Positions 1 through 7,439 of a stretch of DNA of 42,734 bases are shown here, in pieces. The notes below the pieces were generated by a model. The model searched no databases. It had not been told where the DNA came from and was given only the letters and a program-made list of their open reading frames with translations. Both the position numbers and the translations under genes were made by a program. Origin of the DNA: Pirellulales bacterium (GTDB lineage: Bacteria; Planctomycetota; Planctomycetia; Pirellulales; JAICIG01); the NCBI GenBank assembly GCA_035533075.1, contig DATLUO010000270.1, positions 1 through 42,734 of the forward strand. Direction: 5' to 3'. The stretch's first letter is position 1. Each line of letters begins with the position of its first letter.

Positions 1-65
1 GCCCCTATGACCATTTCCATCGACCGATGGACCTGCCCATGCCTGGCCGCTTCATTCTTCTTGGG

Positions 66-138
66 AAAGCCGGATGCGGGAAATCCGCCCGTCCGGTTTG
101 ACGAGGGGCGGGGAGGCCAACCTCCCCGCCTACTCTAC
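66..138 (+). mobile_element. 3' end of a group II intron (domains V and VI)
   Basis: Positions 67-99 fold like domain V: the basal stem AAGCCGG/CCGGTTT contains the catalytic AGC triad at 68-70, with the canonical G-U wobble at 69/97, and the upper hairpin GCGG/CCGC is capped by GAAA(T). One position (T75 against C89) is mismatched beside the usual two-base bulge, so the domain may be slightly degenerate. Domain VI follows at 107-130 as a perfect 10-bp stem with loop CCAA. A132 is unpaired, seven bases from the end if the intron ends in CTAC at 138, which matches the branch-point position and AY terminus of bacterial group II introns. The reverse transcriptase and the rest of the intron would lie left of the window. 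Nothing else in the first 65 bases can be identified. Confidence 0.75.
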
Positions 139-732
139 TCATCCGTCCTTTAAGCGCGGTTCATTCCTGGTGGCTCATCACTCATCTTGCACGGCCATTG
201 GCTTGCATGGCTCTCGCGATGCGCTCGACCACCGCTTCGCTGATTCCGGTGCCTCGTCTCTCATCCCTCATCGCTCATCTTTATCCACGGAGTGCCTAAT
301 ATATATGCACCAAAGTAGCCCCATGCGTACAGATTAGGCAGTCCGCGCGGATTACCCCTCCAATTAGGTACGAGATGATAAAAACGCCGTATTTGACCGG
401 CTATTGCAAATTTGCAAAAGCCGTGCGCCGAGGTGCCGCGTTGGACCCCGCGCGGCCCTGCTGCTCAATTATTAGGCACGCCAGCATGGCCGCAACAGAG
501 GGGAAACCACGGATGAAACGGATGGGCACGGATCGGCCGGCATCCTGCCTCGCCGCTGGCTTGGCTTGTTCCAGTCGCGCCGCCCCACCAATCCAAAATC
601 GAAAATCCAAAATCCCAGGACCGCCGCCTTGTTTTTTCTCCGCCCCGCGTGCCTTATACTCTCGGCGTCGGCCTCTCCCTCGCCCGAACCCTGAACCCCG
701 AACCCTCTCGTGCCCCTGTTGCGTGGCCGGCC
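139..732. other. Gene-free stretch with short repeats
   Basis: No frame here looks like a real protein. Visible structure: a GATGAG/GAGACGAG-type simple repeat near 258-285, a perfect 14-bp palindrome TTGCAAATTTGCAA at 404-417, an ACGGAT-rich segment around 510-535, AAAATC-type repeats around 590-620, and a run of the CCCTGAA/CCCCGAA heptamer near 689-708. The same heptamer is found upstream of dnaX and of the second DevC gene. This looks like accumulated intergenic repeat sequence next to the intron. Confidence 0.6.
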
Positions 733-924
733 TCTGGCGTTCAATCATCGCTCGACCGAGGCGAGCTCGGGTCGTGGCGGGGCAGACGCGGCGGGCGCGG
801 CGCGCCCGTTTCGCGCTCGTCGGCGTGGCGACGCCGCCGAACCGCCCCGCGCGGAGGCGAATTCTCGCACGGCCAAACGCGGCTGCTTCGCCCCGCCACC
901 ATCGGGCCTCGTGCCGGTGGAGCG
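733..924. repeat. Palindromic ~200-bp repeat element, copy A
   Basis: The left part (from 733, TCTGGCGTTCAATCATCG) and the right part (ending at 924) are imperfect reverse complements. The inner halves, GCCCGTTTCG-type on the left and CCAAACGCGGCTG on the right, are also related, so nearly the whole segment could fold into one long hairpin. It matches copy B at 1369-1576 along its length but lacks the last ~14 bases of the right arm (the complement of TCTGGCGTTCAATC). No protein is supported on either strand. It behaves like a non-autonomous, MITE-like or REP-like repeat. Confidence 0.75.
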
Positions 925-1032
925 CCGCAGGCCGCCCGCGCGAACGCTCCTCTTCCCCTGTGCCGCCGGATAGCGCCAACGCGGCGGGCGACGGGATAAA
1001 AGGGACTGCCGCGTAGTGGCGAAAGAGTTTAG

Positions 1033-1052
1033 CCGTGGGTGCGAACCCACGG
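1033..1052. repeat. Short perfect hairpin
   Basis: CCGTGGGT and ACCCACGG form a perfect 8-bp stem with loop GCGA. It lies in repeat-rich intergenic sequence with no poly-T tail, so a terminator role is not supported. The rest of 925-1201 holds no recognisable gene; CCGCCG/CGGCGG around 1096-1112 is another short hairpin. Confidence 0.5.
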
Positions 1053-1201
1053 AACATGAAGGACATGCCAGCGAAGCCGCGACCGGATCGTTGACCGCCG
1101 CGTGACGGCGGGAGGTGAGGGGAATAGGTAAAGGCTACAGGGGAGGTATTGGTTGCGAGCGGGTGAAAGCCCCCCGCGGCACCTCGTCGCTCCGGCCGTA
1201 A

Positions 1202-1291
1202 GTCGACCTGCCGCTTGTACGCCATCGAGGCGATGTCGAGGCCGAGCTTCATGTCGACGCCCTTCTGACGGCACTCATAGGTCACGTCTGC
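1202..1291 (-). pseudogene. Fragment of a NYN-domain (LabA/DUF88-like) gene
   Basis: Thirty codons on the minus strand read like the central part of a NYN-domain protein: a segment RQKGVDMKLGLDIASMAYK, which in intact family members precedes the acidic motif GDSDF. Similarity begins at 1291 and stops at 1202; neither the N-terminal catalytic Asp region nor the GDSDF motif follows. It is therefore a decayed remnant, not a gene. NYN proteins are predicted PIN-like RNases. Recognition rests on a short segment, so the family call is moderate. Confidence 0.55.
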
Positions 1292-1302
1292 CAGCGGTGC
1301 TT

Positions 1303-1327
1303 CCCGCCGCCGCAACGCGGCGGCGGG
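1303..1327. repeat. Perfect 11-bp GC-rich hairpin
   Basis: CCCGCCGCCGC and GCGGCGGCGGG are perfect complements around a three-base loop AAC. It directly abuts the NYN fragment and lies about 40 bases before copy B of the palindromic repeat. No T-run follows on either strand. Confidence 0.6.
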
Positions 1328-1368
1328 ACGCACGGGCGGGAGGGAGAAGGTCTTTTAGGCGGCGGGCT

Positions 1369-1576
1369 TCTGGCGTTCAATCATCGGTCGACCGAGGCAA
1401 GCTCGGGTGGTGGCGGGGAAGACGCGGCGGGCGCGGCGCGCCCGTTTGGCGCTCGTCGTCGTGGCGACGCCGCGGAACCGCGCCGCGTCATGGCGAATCC
1501 GCGAACGGCCAAACGGGGCTGCTTCGCCGCGCCACCATCCGGCCTTGCCCCGGTGGAGCGGTGATTGGACGCCAGA
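1369..1576. repeat. Palindromic ~208-bp repeat element, copy B (full length)
   Basis: The left terminus TCTGGCGTTCAATCAT pairs with the right terminus TGATTGGACGCCAGA. The arms continue inward through GAGGCAAGCTCGGGTGGTGG and its diverged complement CCACCATCCGGCCTTGCC. The inner segments GCCCGTTTGGC and GGCCAAACGGGGC also pair, so the hairpin extends almost to the centre near 1475. Translations of both strands contain similar peptides, as expected for a palindrome and not for a gene. Copy A and half-copy C share the arms. Confidence 0.8.
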
Positions 1577-1713
1577 GACGAAGGGCCCCGCGCCGCCCTG
1601 TTCGCCTCCCTCGGTTGCCGCGTCGTGCGTGCCGCCGCCGCAACGCCGCGACGCCGCGACGCCGCGACGCGGCCAGACCGGATGCACGTGCTCGGCGTGC
1701 TCGGCAACTCGAT

Positions 1714-1742
1714 TTGTTGGCTTTGGCAGGGGATGGTAGAAT
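1714..1742 (+). promoter_or_regulatory. Sigma-70-type promoter for the HEPN gene pair
   Basis: TTGTTG at 1714-1719 and TAGAAT at 1737-1742 are separated by 17 bases, close to the -35/-10 consensus and spacing. A strong Shine-Dalgarno sequence AAGGAGA at 1759-1765 and the ATG at 1773 follow at suitable distances, so transcription would start near 1749. Prediction by eye only. Confidence 0.5.
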
Positions 1743-1772
1743 GGATCGCCCCTTGCTGAAGGAGATTCCCGA

Positions 1773-2162
1773 ATGTCTACCGTGCCGCGCAACTCGAGCG
1801 ACGCCGCCCACGCGGAAGCCCAAGCCACCGTGCTGCCGGTGGCGCGGCCCGATGTCGACGAGGTTGCGCTCCAGTTCGACGCCGCCGCCGAAAGCGTCGG
1901 CATCGAGCGGCCTGCGCCTGTAGAGTTGAGGCAGCTTTGCCGCCAGGTGGCCGCGTTTACGCGGGAACTATTTCCCGGAGAGATGGCCATCGAAATACGC
2001 GTCGATCCTGAGATTCGCGACGATCTTTATTTGGTGTTTGAGGTTGCCGCCGCCGGTGGCGTGGACGACATCGTGGCCCGCGACGAGAAGTGGCACCGTC
2101 GCTTGCGTTCCGTCGCGCGCCAGTGGCCCGGGCTTTTTAGATTATCCATTGACGCGCGCTAA
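1773..2162 (+). CDS. Unknown protein, possible partner (antitoxin) of the HEPN protein
   Basis: A 129-residue acidic, soluble protein with no signal peptide or membrane segment. The start is supported by AAGGAGA seven bases upstream. The N-terminal ~40 residues look disordered; residues ~40-129 look folded and end in WHRRLRSVARQWPGLFRLSI. There is no minimal-nucleotidyltransferase motif (GSxxRG...DxD), so it is not the usual MNT partner of HEPN toxins. Its stop codon overlaps the ATG of the next gene by one base (TAATG), implying translational coupling. The small two-gene unit with its own promoter suggests an antitoxin or accessory role, but that is inference from arrangement only. Confidence 0.7.
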   Translation: MSTVPRNSSDAAHAEAQATVLPVARPDVDEVALQFDAAAESVGIERPAPVELRQLCRQVAAFTRELFPGEMAIEIRVDPEIRDDLYLVFEVAAAGGVDDIVARDEKWHRRLRSVARQWPGLFRLSIDAR

Positions 2163-2623
2163 TGGATCCCGCCGACTTCATCAGCCTCGCCCTCATGCTT
2201 TCCAACAGCCACCAGGAGTCGGAGCTCCGTACGGCTGTCGGCCGCGCCTATTACGGTGCCTTCCATTGCGCCCGCGAGTTGCTTGGGGAGTGCGGCATTC
2301 GCTTTCCGCGAAGCGAACTTCTCGGCGCAGACATTCATAGGAAGGTGCGCTTCTGCCTCTCGCAGGCCGACAACGAAGACGCAGGCTTGGTGGTTAACAG
2401 GCTTAGCTCGCTACGCGAACAACGCAACGATGCTGATTATGATTTGAAGACGAGACGATTCACCGTCCAAAATGCGGCCAACGTGAAGGCAACCGTTCGC
2501 ATTGCGCTGGAGATCGTCGATGCTCTCCAGCGATGTCGCGCCGAAACCGCGTTATCAGCACTTCGCGATCAGGTGCGGGCCCACGCGCATGACGTGCTTC
2601 GGCTTCCGCAGGAAGGCGAGTAA
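2162..2623 (+). CDS. HEPN-like domain protein
   Basis: A 153-residue all-helical protein with HEPN-family features: VGRAYYGAFHCAREL at residues 26-40, the usual aromatic-rich helix, and RNDADYD at 88-94 in the position of the catalytic motif. In active HEPN ribonucleases this motif is Rx4-6H; here a Tyr (Y93) stands where His is expected, as in many HEPN proteins of unknown activity, so ribonuclease function cannot be assumed. It overlaps the preceding gene by one base. Known HEPN proteins act as RNA-cleaving toxins or nucleotide-binding partners. A half-copy of the palindromic repeat begins seven bases after the stop. Confidence 0.8.
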   Translation: MDPADFISLALMLSNSHQESELRTAVGRAYYGAFHCARELLGECGIRFPRSELLGADIHRKVRFCLSQADNEDAGLVVNRLSSLREQRNDADYDLKTRRFTVQNAANVKATVRIALEIVDALQRCRAETALSALRDQVRAHAHDVLRLPQEGE

Positions 2624-2629
2624 CGCCAT

Positions 2630-2683
2630 CGCCCCGCCACCATTCCGGCCTTGTGCCGCCGGAGCGCTGATTGAAGGCCGGAG
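2630..2683. repeat. Half-copy (right arm) of the palindromic repeat, copy C
   Basis: CGCCCCGCCACCATTCCGGC onward matches the right arm of copies A and B, including the GGAGCGCTGATTG terminus and a flanking GAGACGAANGGCCCCGCG shared with copy B. The left arm is absent. It begins seven bases after the stop of the HEPN gene. Positions 2684-2804 hold no gene that can be supported. Confidence 0.7.
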
Positions 2684-2804
2684 ACGAACGGCCCCGCGTC
2701 GAACACAGCGTCGACAAGGCGAGCAAAAAGCTTCAGGCCGCAAGCCGTTTGACCTTTGTGCCGTCACCGCATAAAACGTACCCAGTGGTCGATGCTCCCA
2801 AAAA

Positions 2805-2922
2805 GGTCGGCGACCGATGAGGGGCCCCCGCAATGGGGACCTGCAAACCTGGTCAGGGGAGAAATCCAGCAGCCATAAGCAGTCAGCCCTTTGTGCGGAG
2901 GGCCTCTCATCCGTCGCCGATC
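2805..2922 (+). ncRNA. ffs: Signal recognition particle RNA (4.5S type)
   Basis: The conserved domain IV is clear at 2851-2872: GGTCAGG, stem GGA, tetraloop GAAA, stem TCC, then AGCAG, giving the symmetric and asymmetric loops that bind the Ffh M domain. Helices extend outward by pairing CTGC/GCAG and GGG/CCC, then GATGAGGGGCCC with GGGCCTCTCATC, then GTCGGCGAC with GTCGCCGAT. The exact ends are uncertain by some bases. It lies about 50 bases upstream of dnaX, the same position as the SRP RNA gene scr in Bacillus subtilis. It would work with Ffh and FtsY in co-translational membrane targeting. Confidence 0.92.
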
Positions 2923-2972
2923 AACTCCGATTCTTGTTCTTGCCTGTGATTTGAACCCCGAACCCTTCGCCT

Positions 2973-4706
2973 ATGCCTGACACGATCAGCCTTCCCCAGG
3001 ACCAAACCGGCGAATACGTCGTCGTCGCCCGGCGCTATCGCCCGCAGACCTTCGCCGAGCTGGTCGGCCAACAGCACGTCGCTCAGGCCCTGGCCGGGGC
3101 GATCGCTTCGAATCGTGTCGGACATGCCTACCTCTTCACCGGCGCCCGCGGCGTCGGCAAGACCTCGTCGGCCCGCATTCTGGCCAAGGCCCTCAACTGC
3201 GTTCATGGGCCGACCGCCACGCCCTGCAACCAGTGCGATATTTGCCACGCCATCAGCAGCGGCGACGACGTCGATGTGCTCGAAATCGACGGCGCCAGCA
3301 ATCGCGGCATCGACGAAATGCGGCAGCTTCGCCAGAACGTCAACGTGCGCCCCAGCCGCGCCCGGTTCAAAATCTACATCATCGACGAAGTCCACATGCT
3401 CACCAAGGAGGCCTTCAACGCGCTGCTGAAGACGCTGGAAGAGCCGCCCGAACACGTCAAGTTCATCTTCTGCACCACCGAGCCGGAAAAAATCCCGATC
3501 ACGATTCTGTCGCGCTGCCAGCGGTTCGATTTTGCGGGCATCCAGACCAAGTCGATCGCCGACCGGCTTCGTCAGATCGTGGAAACGGAAGGCGTCGAAG
3601 CCGAGCCGGCCGCACTGGAGGCGATCGCCCGTCGCGCCGCCGGCTCGATGCGCGACAGCCAATCGTTGCTCGAACAGTTGCTGGCCTTCGGCGGAGCGAA
3701 CCTCACGCTGGACGACGTGTACCGCATGCTGGGCACGACCGGCGACCGGCGATTGGTCGAGTTGGTCGGCCACTTGGTGGCCCGCGACGCCGCGGCCGCG
3801 CTGGGCGATCTCGACCGCAGTTTGGCCGAGGGAAGCGACGTGGGGCCGCTCATCGACCAGCTTTTGGGATATTTCCGCGACGTGATGGTCACGGTGGCCG
3901 GGGCGCCGGCCGATTTGCTGCTCTACAGTTCGACGACGGACCGCGACGCGGTGGAGACCGCCGGCAGGCAGCTTGGACTGGCAACCGTCGTGGCCGTGAT
4001 GCAGATTCTCGATCAAACGCTGGCCCGGCTGCGGTACAGCACGCACGGGCGAATTCTGGCGGAGTTGGCTCTGGTGCGGATTTGCCAGCTCGAAGATTTG
4101 GAGTCGCTGTCGAGCCTGATCGGCCAGTTGCGCGAGGGTGGCGCCGCGGGGCCGGCATCGGTGCCCGTCCGTAGCAAGCCCCTGTCGGCGGGACCGCCTG
4201 CCGCACCCGCGTCGACCGAGGCAAAAAAAAAACCGCCTACCGCGGAACTAAGTGACCCGCCGCCGGTCCACGCCGCCGAACCGGTTGCCTCGGCGGCTGC
4301 CGCGCCGCTCGACGCGAACGAGATTTGGGGGCAAATCGGTTCCCAGCTTGGAGATATGTTGGCCGAGATGGCCCGGAGGGTGGCTCATGTAGCAATTTCT
4401 GCGCCTAACCGGCTGGTCGCGGCTTTCCCGGAGAAGTATACTTCTTGTAAGACGTACTGCGAGCGGCCGGAGAACATGGCCAAGTTCGAGCAGGCGGTGG
4501 CCCGCACGACCGGCCAGCGGTTCCGGATCGAGTTCGTGGTGGCTCCCGACGGGCCGGACGTGGGCGAACCGACGCCAGTCAAGCGAATCATCAGCCCCCA
4601 GCAGCGATTGCTGGAAAAGGCGGAACACCCGTTGGTGCGGCGTGCGGGCGAATTGTTCGGGGCCTTTCCCGTCAAGGTCGAGGAGCCGGAGGCGGCGCGA
4701 CCGTAA
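2973..4706 (+). CDS. dnaX: DNA polymerase III subunit tau (and probably gamma), clamp loader ATPase
   Basis: The 577-residue product is the ATPase of the replicative clamp loader, which loads the beta clamp and couples polymerases. Seen: Walker A GARGVGKT (57-64), zinc ligands C76, C85, C88 and C91, Walker B IIDEVHML (137-144) and the sensor-1 region ILSRCQRFDF, then domain III. A Pro/Ala-rich linker at ~385-435 is followed by a C-terminal domain (~436-577) typical of tau. The linker contains a run of ten A bases with nearby stops in both other frames (see 4223-4255), probably yielding a gamma form of ~425-427 residues. The ATG has no clear SD; TTGAACCCCGAACCC lies upstream. It heads a block with ybaB and recR. 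Confidence 0.96.
   Translation: MPDTISLPQDQTGEYVVVARRYRPQTFAELVGQQHVAQALAGAIASNRVGHAYLFTGARGVGKTSSARILAKALNCVHGPTATPCNQCDICHAISSGDDVDVLEIDGASNRGIDEMRQLRQNVNVRPSRARFKIYIIDEVHMLTKEAFNALLKTLEEPPEHVKFIFCTTEPEKIPITILSRCQRFDFAGIQTKSIADRLRQIVETEGVEAEPAALEAIARRAAGSMRDSQSLLEQLLAFGGANLTLDDVYRMLGTTGDRRLVELVGHLVARDAAAALGDLDRSLAEGSDVGPLIDQLLGYFRDVMVTVAGAPADLLLYSSTTDRDAVETAGRQLGLATVVAVMQILDQTLARLRYSTHGRILAELALVRICQLEDLESLSSLIGQLREGGAAGPASVPVRSKPLSAGPPAAPASTEAKKKPPTAELSDPPPVHAAEPVASAAAAPLDANEIWGQIGSQLGDMLAEMARRVAHVAISAPNRLVAAFPEKYTSCKTYCERPENMAKFEQAVARTTGQRFRIEFVVAPDGPDVGEPTPVKRIISPQQRLLEKAEHPLVRRAGELFGAFPVKVEEPEAARP
4223..4255 (+). promoter_or_regulatory. Probable slippage site in dnaX producing gamma
   Basis: Ten consecutive A bases occupy 4223-4232, read in frame as GCA AAA AAA AAA CCG. 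One extra A, or -1 ribosomal slippage, leads to TGA at 4253-4255. One A fewer leads to TAA at 4249-4251. The two stops overlap closely (TAAGTGA), so any slip in either direction terminates within about eight codons. A small hairpin CCGC/GCGG follows the run at 4233-4245. Thermus thermophilus dnaX uses transcriptional slippage on an A-run and E. coli dnaX uses -1 frameshifting; which mechanism applies here cannot be told from sequence. Confidence 0.75.
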
Positions 4707-4720
4707 CGAAGGATAAAGCG

Positions 4721-5086
4721 ATGTTGGGAGCGTTTGGAAACCTTACTTCCTTGATCAAACAGGCCAAGCAGCTCGAAGGCCGGCTGGCCGGCGTGGGCGA
4801 AGAGCTGCGCACCAAGCGGGCCATCGGCGTGGCGGGCGGTGGGCTGGTCGAACTGGAGGTCAACGGCCTGGAAGAAGTCCTGCGATGCAAGATCGATCCC
4901 AGCCTGCTTTCGGGCGGAGACACCGAACTGCTGGAAGACCTGGTCTGCGCCGCCGCCAACCAGGCGATCGTCAAGGCCAAGCAGTTGCACTCCGACGCCA
5001 TGCGCAATCTGGCCGGGGGCTTCGGGCTGCCGGCTCTCGACGACGCCTTGGCCAAGGCCGGAAGGACGAAGGACGAGCCATCGTGA
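4721..5086 (+). CDS. ybaB: YbaB/EbfC nucleoid-associated protein
   Basis: A 121-residue protein of the YbaB/EbfC family, small dimeric DNA-binding proteins that coat the nucleoid. Seen: an N-terminal helical segment with [12 protein letters not shown], a central beta segment [14 protein letters not shown] typical of the family, and a helical C-terminus with [19 protein letters not shown]. It starts 14 bases after dnaX, and its stop overlaps the recR GTG start (GTGA), in the widely conserved order dnaX-ybaB-recR. Confidence 0.93.
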   Translation: MLGAFGNLTSLIKQAKQLEGRLAGVGEELRTKRAIGVAGGGLVELEVNGLEEVLRCKIDPSLLSGGDTELLEDLVCAAANQAIVKAKQLHSDAMRNLAGGFGLPALDDALAKAGRTKDEPS

Positions 5087-5682
5087 CCTTGCTGACGGAA
5101 TCCGTCACGAAGTTGGTTGACGAGTTTGCCAAGCTGCCGGGCATCGGAAAGAAATCGGCCGAGCGGCTGGCGTACCACGTGTTGCGGGTACACAAGAATG
5201 AAGCTTTGGCGTTGGCGGATGCGATCCGCAATGTGAAAGAAAACGTGCGATATTGCCGCACGTGCTACAACCTGGCGGAAGGCGAAGAGTGCGCCGTCTG
5301 TCGCGATCCACGGCGCGATCGAACGCTGCTCTGCGTGGTGGAGCAACCCCGCGATTTGATGGCGCTGGAGCAGGCGGCCAGTTTCCGCGGGTTGTATCAC
5401 GTTTTGTTGGGCCGCATCGCGCCGCTGGAAGGCATCGGGCCGGACCAATTGACCATCGCCGCGTTGGTCGAGCGGGTCCGCTCCGGATCGTTTCGAGAGA
5501 TCATTATGGGCACGAATCCGACGTTGGAAGGCGACGGCACGGCCCTTTATATAGCGAATCAACTCGAGGGCGTACCGGTGGAGATCACCCGCCTGGCTCG
5601 CGGAATCACGACCGGCAGCGTGCTAGAGTTTGCAAACAAGGAGATTCTGGCCGACGCGTTGGCCGGAAGACAAAAGTTTTAG
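5083..5682 (+). CDS. recR: Recombination protein RecR
   Basis: A 199-residue protein, the usual RecR length. It acts with RecF and RecO in loading RecA at gaps. Seen: the N-terminal helix-hairpin-helix [16 protein letters not shown] (17-32), a four-Cys zinc finger C58, C61, C70, C73, and a Toprim domain beginning [11 protein letters not shown] and including [15 protein letters not shown] chose the GTG at 5083 because it overlaps the ybaB stop and gives the normal N-terminus; a longer frame upstream runs inside ybaB. Confidence 0.95.
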   Translation: MTLLTESVTKLVDEFAKLPGIGKKSAERLAYHVLRVHKNEALALADAIRNVKENVRYCRTCYNLAEGEECAVCRDPRRDRTLLCVVEQPRDLMALEQAASFRGLYHVLLGRIAPLEGIGPDQLTIAALVERVRSGSFREIIMGTNPTLEGDGTALYIANQLEGVPVEITRLARGITTGSVLEFANKEILADALAGRQKF

Positions 5683-5683
5683 T

Positions 5684-5761
5684 CCGTGGTCCGTTGTCCG
5701 TGGTCCGTTGAGGCCGACGGACAACGAATGGCCACGGACAGCGGACCACTGACAACGGACG
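5684..5761. repeat. Inverted repeat of the GTCCGTGGTCCGTTGTCC family
   Basis: GTCCGTGGTCCGTTGTCCGT occurs on the left and ACGGACAACGAATGGCCACG plus GACAGCGGACCACTGACAAC on the right, so the segment between recR and rpoN can fold on itself. The same family recurs upstream of lepA (30778-30822). Its presence makes the apparent N-terminal extension of rpoN (from 5686) an unlikely coding sequence. Confidence 0.65.
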
Positions 5762-5769
5762 AACTGTAT

Positions 5770-7428
5770 ATGCGATTATCCTTCGGCCAAGAAATGAGGA
5801 TGGTCCAGCAGCAGAAGCTGGCCCCGCGGATGATCCAATCGATGGAGATTCTTCAACTGCCGATCATGGCGTTGGAAGAGCGCATCGAGCAGGAGATCGC
5901 CGAGAACCCCTGCCTGGAACGGGCCGACTCGGATCCTGATTTGCCCGACGAGCAGATGGAGACGGAGAACCCCGACGCCCCCACCGCCGACGAAAAAGAG
6001 ATGGTCGTCGACGAGACCAAGAACAACGAAGACGACTTCGAGCGGCTGTTGAACATGGGCGAGGACTGGCCCGACAGCTTCGAAGAGCGGCCCCGGATGA
6101 GCAGCACGCGGATGGCCGAGGAAGGCGATCGGAAGCACGACGCGATGGCCAACATGGTGGCCCGGCCGCAATCGCTGCACGATTATCTGCGCGACCAGTT
6201 GGGCTGGTTCGATCTCGACGAGCGGACCCGCGCCATGTGCGAGCGTATCATCTACAGCCTCGATTCGAACGGCTACTTGCCCGTGCGTCTCGAAGAGCTG
6301 GTCGATGCGACGGCGGGCCCCGACGAACTGGACGTGGCCAAGCGGGCCTTGGCGGTGATTCACAAGCTCGATCCGCCGGGCGTCGGTTCCCGCGATCTGC
6401 GCGAGTGCCTGCTGTTGCAGCTCATGCCGGGGATGCACTGTTACGAGCAATTGCGGACGCTGATCTCCAGCCACCTGGAAGACCTGGAGCACAACCGCCT
6501 GCCCGTGATCGAACGCCGCACCGGCTACTCGATGGACCTGATCCACGAGACGCTGAGCGAGCTGCGAAAGCTCAATCCCAAGCCGGGCGCGATCTTCGGC
6601 GACGTTCATGCGCCCACGGTCACGCCCGACATCTTTCTGGAGGTGGGCGACGACGGCAAATACAAGATCGTGCTGGAAGACGGTCGGACCCCGACGCTGT
6701 TCATCAGCCCCTATTACCGCAAGCTGCTGCAACAGGGCAACGCCACCGAGGCGGAGCGCGAATGGATCAAGCGCAAGGTGAACTCGGCGCAATGGCTGAT
6801 CGACTCGATCGAGCAGCGCCGCAACACGCTCACGCGGGTGGCCCAGGCGATCGTCGATTATCAGACCGAGTTCCTCAACAAGGGTCCGGAGTTCATCGAG
6901 CCCTTGAAGATGCAGCAGATCGCCGACAAGGTGGGCGTGCATGTCACGACGGTCAGCCGGGCAGTCGACGACAAATGGATTCAGACGCCGCGCGGCATCT
7001 TTCCGCTCAAGCGGTTCTTCGGAGGCGGCACGGTCAGCGCCTCGGGCGAAGAAGTCGCTTGGGACACCGTGCGTCTGAAGCTGCAAGAGATCGTCGACCA
7101 TGAAGACAAGCAGAACCCCTTGAGCGACGACGAGTTGGTCAAGGTGCTGGCCAAGCACGGGTTGACGGTGGCGCGGCGGACCGTGACCAAGTACCGCAAG
7201 GCGATGAACATTCCCAGTTCTCGCCAGCGGCGTGACTGGACGATCGGCCAAGGCGACAACGGCCGGCACCCCAGCGAGGCCCCGGTCGATGAGGAACGCG
7301 AATCGCCGTCTTCTGTGGCGCAGCCCGCGACGGAGGTTCGTAGCGATTATGCCGGGCCGGTTTCGTCCATCGTGCCGCCGGGAGCGATGCCGCCGCCTGG
7401 CCGGCTGGAAACACACGATTCTCTTTGA
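5770..7428 (+). CDS. rpoN: RNA polymerase sigma-54 factor
   Basis: The 552-residue product is the alternative sigma factor that recognises -24/-12 promoters and needs enhancer-binding ATPases. Seen: region I at 1-50 (LSFGQEMRMVQQQKLAPRMI and QLPIMALEERI), an acidic region II (~51-120), the core-binding domain, a HTH with KVGVHVTTVSRAVDDKWI, and the RpoN box ARRTVTKYR at 468-476. A polar tail of ~75 residues follows the box, longer than usual. I chose ATG 5770 because the preceding codons lie in an intergenic repeat and residue 2 onward matches the normal start. Products of genes it controls cannot be told from this window. Confidence 0.95.
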   Translation: MRLSFGQEMRMVQQQKLAPRMIQSMEILQLPIMALEERIEQEIAENPCLERADSDPDLPDEQMETENPDAPTADEKEMVVDETKNNEDDFERLLNMGEDWPDSFEERPRMSSTRMAEEGDRKHDAMANMVARPQSLHDYLRDQLGWFDLDERTRAMCERIIYSLDSNGYLPVRLEELVDATAGPDELDVAKRALAVIHKLDPPGVGSRDLRECLLLQLMPGMHCYEQLRTLISSHLEDLEHNRLPVIERRTGYSMDLIHETLSELRKLNPKPGAIFGDVHAPTVTPDIFLEVGDDGKYKIVLEDGRTPTLFISPYYRKLLQQGNATEAEREWIKRKVNSAQWLIDSIEQRRNTLTRVAQAIVDYQTEFLNKGPEFIEPLKMQQIADKVGVHVTTVSRAVDDKWIQTPRGIFPLKRFFGGGTVSASGEEVAWDTVRLKLQEIVDHEDKQNPLSDDELVKVLAKHGLTVARRTVTKYRKAMNIPSSRQRRDWTIGQGDNGRHPSEAPVDEERESPSSVAQPATEVRSDYAGPVSSIVPPGAMPPPGRLETHDSL

Positions 7429-7439
7429 AGGTGCGGGCA

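Noticed and set aside
375..1333. Long overlapping open frames on both strands in the first 1.3 kb
   Set aside because: They run through palindromic repeats and give Arg/Ala/Pro-rich products with similar peptides on both strands, as expected from inverted repeats in high-GC DNA.
1773..2162. Minimal nucleotidyltransferase antitoxin
   Set aside because: No GSxxRG or DxD motif, despite the neighbouring HEPN-like gene.
5686..5769. N-terminal extension of RpoN by 28 residues
   Set aside because: The codons fall in an intergenic inverted repeat shared with the lepA upstream region, and sigma-54 normally begins at MRLSFGQ.
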